A stretch of DNA of 62,000 nt from the NCBI GenBank assembly GCA_029204225.1, contig CM055097.1, positions 38,061,106 through 38,123,105 on the forward strand, read 5' to 3'. The notes beneath the pieces were generated by a model. It did no database searches. It was not told the DNA's origin and saw only the letters and a list, made by a program, of their open reading frames with translations. This document shows positions 56,140 through 62,000 of the stretch, piece by piece. Made by a program: the position numbers and the translations under genes. Source of the DNA: Diphasiastrum complanatum (Eukaryota; Streptophyta; Lycopodiopsida; Lycopodiales; Lycopodiaceae). Every line of letters begins with the position of its first letter. The first letter of the stretch is position 1.

Positions 56140-58385
56140 CTCTCCCTCAATGATAAAATTACATTCGTCTATTCCTAATAAAGTATGAAACCTCTCAAAT
56201 TTACATCTACCTAATGACTTAGTAAAAATATCTGCCATTTGATCTTCATATTTACAAAAAACAAGATCAATGGCTCCATCAAGAATTTTCTCTCGAACAA
56301 AATGGTAGTGTATTTCAATGTGCTTGGTTCGAGCATGTAAAACTAGATTTTTGGCAAGGTGAATGCAACTTTGATTATCGCAAGATATAGTAGTCTCATC
56401 CACCTGTGATTGACCTTAATCCACAAGCAATCTTCGTAACCATACCGCTTCTTGTGTAGCATTGCTGAGTGTTCAATATTCAGCTTCCGTCGATGATAAG
56501 GCTACTGTAGGTTGCTTTTTGCTGTTCCATGAGAATTGCAGCTGTACCATAACTGAATGTATGACCACTGGTAGACCTTCTGTCATCCATATTACCTGCC
56601 CAATTAGCATATGTATAACCTACCAACATTGGCGCTTCAGGCTGATCATACTTCAAACCAAAATTCAATGTCCCTCGAATGTATCTGAAAATACGTTTAG
56701 CAGACTTCCAGTGTGCTTGACTAGGATCTTGCATAAATTGACTAACAACACCAACAACATAAGAAATATCAGGTCATGTGTGTGTCAAATAAATCAAACT
56801 ACCCACCAGCTGTCTATACAAATAAGCATCCACTTTCTCAAATTCATCATATGCAGTAAGCTTCATGTTGACATCCATAGGTGTTCTCAAAGGCTTACAA
56901 TCCTGCATATTGAACTTGTAAAGCAAATCTCGTGCATATTTGCTTTGTGTAAGAAAGACCATGTCTTTCTTTTGTCATACTTCAATGCCAAGACAATAGT
57001 GCATCAATCCTAGATCACTCATGTCAAAAGCATTGGAAAGATATGATTTTATTTCATCAATTAAGCTCTCAGTACTTCCTGTAATAATCAAATCATCCAC
57101 GTACAACACAATGAATACTATATCCAAATCTTGCCTTAGAATGTAAAGATTAGGATCAGCATCACTCTTTACCATTCCTCTTTGCTTGAAGTGTTCATCA
57201 ATGCAAGAGTACCACGCCCGTGGTGCTTGCTTCAATCCATAAATGGCTTTGTTGAGCTTACAACGAGATGCTCTCTCCTTGGCTCAACAAGTCCTTGAGG
57301 TTGTACTAGGTACACCTCTTCATCCAACATTCCATTAAGAAAAGCAAATTTAACGTCCATTTGCTGGATCTTCCAACCATAGAAAGCAGAAATAGCAATG
57401 ATAGAACGTATGGTTTCCTCAAAATCAATACCTTCCTACTGCTCAAATCCTCTCGCAACCAACCATGCTTTGTACTTGTTGAGTTGCCCATCAGTTCCAT
57501 ATTTGATCTTGTATATCCATTTACAAGTGATAGGCATCTTACCATCAAGTAGCTCAACCAAGTTCCACGTCCTATTTTTCGATATAGCTTCCATTTCTGT
57601 TTCCATAGCTTCACGCCACTCCTTGTGCTCCTTTGCTTTATCAAAAGTTTTTGGTTCTTGAGCCTTGAGCATAGAACCCATTAGGGCTAGATTCATCTCT
57701 AATCTTGCAGAAGGTTTTCGATTTCTACTTGATCTTCTCCCTGCTCACTTGATTCGGGAGTATCTCCTTTATTAGCATCATTTGTTACTGACAAGTACCA
57801 CTTAGGCACTCTCCTAGGAATCTCATTATTAACCCTGTCTTTTTCCATTGGCTCTTCCATATCGACACCAACTTCTTCCTTCACTTGCACTTTAGCTTTA
57901 TCGTGAAAGGGATCAATTGTCAATTTTATTTGGTCATTTTGACCCATCTCATCAGAAGTAGCATCTTTGGAAATCACGATCTTTTGTGCATCTTTGTCAT
58001 ACATCCTGTATGCCTTGGCTCTTTCATCATATCCAAGGAAAATACACTTAACAGCCTTTGCATCCAACTTATTTCGTTTTTCATCAGACACATGAGCGTA
58101 AGCATCACAACCAAATACTCGTAAATGAGAAATATTAGGTTTCTTCCAGTAAAAGCTTCGTAAGGTGTCTTACCCCCCACGGACTTTGTAGGACACCGAT
58201 TCAAGATTTGAGTAGCTGTGTTGCATGCTTCTGCCCAAAAAGGTATTTGGCAAACCCTTGCTCTTAAGCATTGCCCTAGCCATCTCCACAATGGATCTGT
58301 TTTTTCATTCTGCAACTCCGTTCTATAGTGGTGAATAGGGTGTAGTGGTTTGTCTCTTGATCCCCTAATCCTTGCAAAAATCAAA
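56140..58385 (-). pseudogene. Copia I pol: integrase end, RT, RNase H
   Basis: From 58385 down: integrase core end (NGVAE, KNRSIVEMARAMLKSKGLPN then FWAEACNTATQILNRCPTKS and GGKTPYEAF), the linker 58091-57699 (NKLDAKAVKCIFLGYDERAK), RT 57696-56975 (CKWIYKIKYGTDGQLNKYKA, catalytic FIVLYVDDLIITGS, MHYCLGIEV) and RNase H 56962-56134 (PLRTPMDVNMKL, VGSLIYLTHT, DETTISCDNQSCIHLAK, HARTKHIEIHYHFVREKI). The polypurine tract and LTR follow. Stops and frame changes near 58300, 57350, 57240, 56970 and 56430 make it dead. Its family differs from B/C/D and F. Confidence 0.85.
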
Positions 58386-58735
58386 ATTGACCTGGCAATT
58401 GAGCCTGTGCCATCATGCATTTGGCTCCTTCGAGTAGCGTTCTGTTTTTTCTTTCTGCCACACCATTGTATTCTGGTGTGTATGCAAGAGCGAACTGGTG
58501 TTCGATCCCCTGTTCTTTGCAAAATCTTGAGAATTCTGTGCTTTTGTATTCACCTCCATTCTCAGATCTAAGGATCTGTATTCTTTCCAAGGTGTGTCGC
58601 TCTGTGAATGCCACGAATTTATTGAAAGAATCAAATACTTTGGATTTCTTCTTCAAGTAGTAGATCGTGGTCATCCGGCTGTAATAATCTATGAACATTA
58701 GAAAATATCTCAAACCTCCTTGAATCAAATGGATA
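58386..58735 (-). pseudogene. Second copia integrase core fused upstream of I
   Basis: Frame 58728-58381 reads GGLRYFLMFIDYYSRMTTIY, QILRSENGGEYKSTEFSRFC, then ALAYTPEYNGVAERKNRTLL. This is the integrase catalytic core with Glu-Asn where Asp is usual in the LRSDNGGE motif. Directly after it (58385) element I starts with the same portion of the domain in a diverged version (FCKD.GIKRQTTTPYSPL.NGVAE). The segment is therefore duplicated by a junction between two copia elements. The right edge near 58735 is truncated. Confidence 0.75.
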
Positions 58736-58924
58736 GACTAGAAGAACTAATCACACTATTCATCTAGTTATTGTCCTCTTGTAGTTAGAGATAGAATGCA
58801 GTAACATTATATGGCATGCCATGTGCTACGTAATCGATGAACCATGGGTAGAATGAAACTCACAAAACTCGCAAAAAATATACTCGTAGATTGTCAAAAC
58901 CCTTGAGACAAAATCTTTTATTAT
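58736..58924. other. Spacer, nothing recognised
   Basis: Sequence between the truncated copia integrase and the gypsy remnant. No motif. Confidence 0.4.
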
Positions 58925-59490
58925 TTAGATGGTTGCAAATTTCTTGAATGAAATGTAAGAAATGTTGCAAATAGCTCGTGAGACTCATTCATAGTGCTCA
59001 AGATAGGGCTAAACATTATTCAGATCTTAAAAGATCTCCTACAAATGTTAAGTTAGATAACTATGTATATCTTAGAATTCCAAAACATTCTAGGACTATG
59101 TGTATAGAGAAGCACTATGAACTACCTATGAGTTATTATAGACCGTTTTGAATTATAGAGAAAATTGGTTCTTTACCATACAAACTTGATCTTTAGGGGA
59201 AGTCCTTGACACACCCAATATTTCATGTAAGTCAATTGATATTGACTTTACACGAAGGTGATACACTTGGATCTAGAGAAGATATAACTGGCCAATTGAA
59301 AGATTAACCGTTTAGTGTACCTTTGGAACCTAAGAAAGTACAAAAAACCAGAGATAAACATCAAAAAATCATTCTATCTTATATTTGGTATGCAATAGAG
59401 GCTCAAGGGTGAAGCTATTATGTATTGATCTCTACTTCTACTTGGTTGGATAGGTATTGTATTTTGCTCCCTAATGAAAAGCTTTTATGA
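58925..59490 (+). pseudogene. Ty3/gypsy integrase C-terminal remnant
   Basis: Plus strand reading with frame changes: SAQDRAKHYSDLKRSPTNVK, DNYVYLRIPKHSRT, LPMSYYRPF, EKIGSLPYKLDL, THPIFHVSQL and SVPLEPKKVQKTRDKH. This is the end of a gypsy integrase (the ...RAKHYYD..R...F..GD.V.L... / HPVFHVSQL pattern also present in E at 44090-44330). No catalytic core, RT or LTR survives. Nonsense codons appear at several places. Confidence 0.75.
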
Positions 59491-60921
59491 TAAAAGTTTA
59501 CTCTCTTTTGAGATGTTTTTGTATGCCCTTGAATATTGATTGCATAGTGGGAAGAATTGCTTGTTTATGATTTTCGGTGTTAATCTGATTTTCACAATAG
59601 TCATAATAAATGTGGGCCCCACTCCAATCACTATCCATGCCTAGACCCCATGACACATGGCACTCATGCGTACTAACATGTGTGTCTAAAACTATAAATA
59701 GCTTGAGAATAGAGTTTTTATCCTTAGATGTCAAGGTTGTCACCTCATAACAATGGGACATTCTTGAGAGTCAAAGGATGCCGATGGTAGGCCATTTGTT
59801 GTAATTTGATAAGCAACTTTGTCTTTCAAAATGAAAGACATGATTGTCAAATTTTTATTTGAAGGGCAGTTGAACATGCTCTTGTAAACTTTGGAGGTGT
59901 TCCTATCAAAAAATTGACCTCCTTTCAAGGCATGCCTTTGTTTTACACCATGTCAAAATTGAATGATGGTTTTGGGTAGTGGCTAGTGATAAATATAGCT
60001 TGCCCCAAAGGCCCACTCCTTCCCCTAATCTCAACAACACTTGGGGCCTTTGGCACTAACCCATTCTCACCCATATGCCCGCACATGTGGGATGATGGAG
60101 GCCACCAAACATCTTTGCATAGCCCCACCATGTGTTTAAGCAATCTCATAGGGTTTGCTTGTTCTCAGCCACACATCCCCTTCCCCCTCTTTCAAGTCAA
60201 GCCCTAGTGATCTTAGTATTTCGTGCCCAAAATGCATTTTCCCAACATTTATTTCTTTTAAATATATTGTGGTGAACTGTGTTGAATTGCATCAAAAGGA
60301 TGACAAAAGTACCACCAGCATGGATTTTGTTGAAATCTTTAGAAAAAGCAACGACAAAAATGACATGAATTACAAGTAGTGACGAAAGCAATTTTATCTC
60401 ATGAATGCATTTGTAAGTATTGTACATACCATACCTATTTTGATGTTTTGACCATATGGGTTCCCAAAACTTTGGCATGCTCCAAATACCTGTAGAATAG
60501 TGATAGGTATTTGAAATTAAGCTTGTACAGCAAAGAGCATAGCTTGGAAGCTTGTCCCCTGTTGATCCCTCTTGTGCTATTACACTTCAGCAAAAGGAAA
60601 ACTTCTTAGCTAGCTTTACATGTTCTTGAATGTATGTATCATCACACTTGCAAAGGTCCAAGGATGGAATTTCCATGCAAATTCTGAACTCTATATGTTC
60701 ATCTATTCAGAACAAAAACCCAACCTTGCTTCCAAGCACCATTACAAACAAGCCCACAAAATTGTGTTGCTTGTAACTGGGATATGAGGTAAAGAGGCAA
60801 ACAAGCAGCAGGATGCATGAAATGCACAAATAATCCGATACTTATGATTGATAGTCTTATTATGATATGTTTGGGCCTTCGGTTGTTCTGAGTTGTATGA
60901 AAGCTTTTGTAGGGCTGAGAG
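59491..60921. other. Uncharacterised stretch upstream of the host gene's 3' end
   Basis: No transposon motif and no convincing gene. The last 200 bp or so before 60922 would be the 3' untranslated region of the minus-strand host gene. No polyadenylation signal is firmly placed. Confidence 0.4.
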
Positions 60922-62000
60922 CTAAGCAGCAATCAAGGAATTTGTTTGCCTTTTTCTTTGATGTCTGGGTGTGTGAGCTTTGGAGGAATTTTTGGAAGAG
61001 TATTGTAGTGGCTGAGATACAATGTCTTCATCAATCATGGCCATGCTTCTGCTCTGCAATTTTTTAGTCGAATTGCAAATGCCAGACATGCTATGCTGCC
61101 TCGGGATCAGTCTGTTCCCTTGAGAGGAAAGTGAAAGCAACGTAATGCCATTGCAGACAGCTGCAAGCTTTGGAGCAAATTCAGTTGCATCATTAGTAGG
61201 GGATTGGACGAATTCATGTTGCATCAGCTTGAGCTTTTTATTGGATCTTCCTTCACCCGTGGTAGAAGCCCCTTGTCTGAGCTTGCCCACCTTGGAAACA
61301 TAGTACTGATCATTTTCCTCGCTGCTATCAAATGCTTCTGGTTGGTATAGCTCTGTGTATAATCCTCTTGGATTCCAAGACTTGCATTGATCTGCGTACT
61401 GGCGACAGGAAACCCTTCTCCTTTCGAAAGTTGCAGCCTTTTTCCTTACAGACACCGATAAAACTTGGGGTTCGTTCCCCCAGCAGGGATCATAAAGAAC
61501 ATTGGAATGTATCTCAATAGAGTCTTTCAAGGCAACTAGTTTCTTGGTTTTTGTAGACAGTCTGGGCTTGTCTGTTTCGTTCAACTGAGACGCCAATTCT
61601 TTACTGAAGCTGAATCTTTGCTGTGGTATGGTGGTAGTAGGCAGCTCAGTTTGCAAACTCACTGGTACAACCTGATTGCATTGTCTTTCCCTTTCTCTGG
61701 GTAGACTAATTGTTGCTTCTTCTGCTTTGATCAGCAAACCCCAGGGTGCTTCCAAAGATGTTTGCCTTTTTCTTTTGTTGCGACGGTGATACCTCTCTTT
61801 AAGCCTTCTGTTATTTGCTGTGCTGAGAATGGATGGACTTTCTAGAGAAGGTGATGAACCACTGCTACGATTTTCTTTGACAGTAGAACCCTCCAGTGAA
61901 CCAAATGCTCCTCCTTGGAAAGCGTTATGCTGGAGAAAATGGTTTGTCTTAACTGTGGCAATATCCCGAAAATCACAGGAACTCAGCTTTTGGTCCAGGA
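60922..62000 (-). CDS. Host gene, 3' portion, putative nuclear protein of unknown function
   Basis: Open on the minus strand from the window edge (62000) to TAG at 60922-60924, over 355 codons with no stop; a long clean frame unlike anything else here. The 5' end lies beyond the edge, and internal ATGs are not needed to explain it. The product is Ser/Lys/Arg-rich with basic clusters that could be nuclear localisation signals (YHRRNKRKRQTSLEAPWGLL at about 61790-61745; RHQRKRQT near the end) and a Ser-rich SSGSSPSLESPS stretch. Other phrases: ALKDSIEIHSNVLYDPCWG, ATFERRRVSCRQYADQCKSW and SSEENDQYYVSKVGKLRQG. I recognise no domain. Low complexity and the 3' position suggest a disordered C-terminal region of a larger protein. 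Confidence 0.7.
   Translation of the reverse strand, partial: LDQKLSSCDFRDIATVKTNHFLQHNAFQGGAFGSLEGSTVKENRSSGSSPSLESPSILSTANNRRLKERYHRRNKRKRQTSLEAPWGLLIKAEEATISLPRERERQCNQVVPVSLQTELPTTTIPQQRFSFSKELASQLNETDKPRLSTKTKKLVALKDSIEIHSNVLYDPCWGNEPQVLSVSVRKKAATFERRRVSCRQYADQCKSWNPRGLYTELYQPEAFDSSEENDQYYVSKVGKLRQGASTTGEGRSNKKLKLMQHEFVQSPTNDATEFAPKLAAVCNGITLLSLSSQGNRLIPRQHSMSGICNSTKKLQSRSMAMIDEDIVSQPLQYSSKNSSKAHTPRHQRKRQTNSLIAA

Noticed and set aside
1-62000. tRNA, rRNA, CRISPR or bacterial-type operon features
   Set aside because: None seen. The tRNA-like matches are 12-13-base primer-binding sites next to LTRs, not tRNA genes.

Overview
The window reads as plant nuclear DNA from a large, repeat-rich genome. 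It is AT-rich and intron-bearing. Almost every recognisable coding stretch is a decayed transposable element of a plant type: Ty1/copia, Ty3/gypsy with chromodomain-like tails, and CACTA/TNP2. Most LTR elements carry primer-binding sites matching the plant initiator tRNA-Met (TGGTATCAGAGCC). I cannot fix the taxon. No rRNA, tRNA or CRISPR array was seen. The only convincing host-gene exon is at the far right (60922 to the edge, minus strand).

Layout. 1-11.0 kb: copia element A (+), invaded by 5'-truncated copia B (-). 11.0-17.0 kb: largely uncharacterised, with CT microsatellites, a direct repeat and an LTR/PBS remnant. 17.0-17.4 kb: a small LTR-like repeat that recurs at 54.1 kb. 17.7-19.3 kb: CACTA TNP2 transposase relic. 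19.3-23.3 kb: a coiled-coil ORF, two unknown decayed ORF clusters and an LTR with PBS. 23.3-25.9 kb: copia F (-). 25.9-31.4 kb: a two-gene unit, here called X copy 1. 31.4-45 kb: a three-level nest, gypsy E (+) split by copia D (-), itself split by copia C (+); D and C have perfect 5-bp target-site duplications. 45.5-49.5 kb: retroelement G (-), combining a gypsy RT fragment and coiled-coil ORFs. 49.9-52.7 kb: X copy 2, truncated. 52.7-54.4 kb: gypsy-type gag relic H (-) with a palindromic LTR. 54.4-59.5 kb: copia J (+), copia I (-) fused to a second copia integrase, then a gypsy tail. 59.5-60.9 kb: nothing recognised. 60.9-62.0 kb: 3' part of a host gene.

The most interesting object is X. 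In both copies a left gene (+) of unknown function faces, tail to tail, a right gene (-). The right gene of copy 1 starts with a histone H3-like domain: its N-terminus resembles the H3 tail (MAHTKQTTRLST), and an alpha-N/histone-fold region with some CENH3-like residues follows. An S/P-rich linker comes next, then a Ulp1/C48-like segment whose HW motif is joined to its upstream part by a clean GT-AG intron. Both genes share intron positions between the two copies, 24 kb apart, so X behaves as an intron-bearing dispersed repeat, possibly a DNA transposon that took up a histone H3. Both copies are broken by stops or frameshifts, so X here is a fossil. All similarity calls come from reading motifs by eye.
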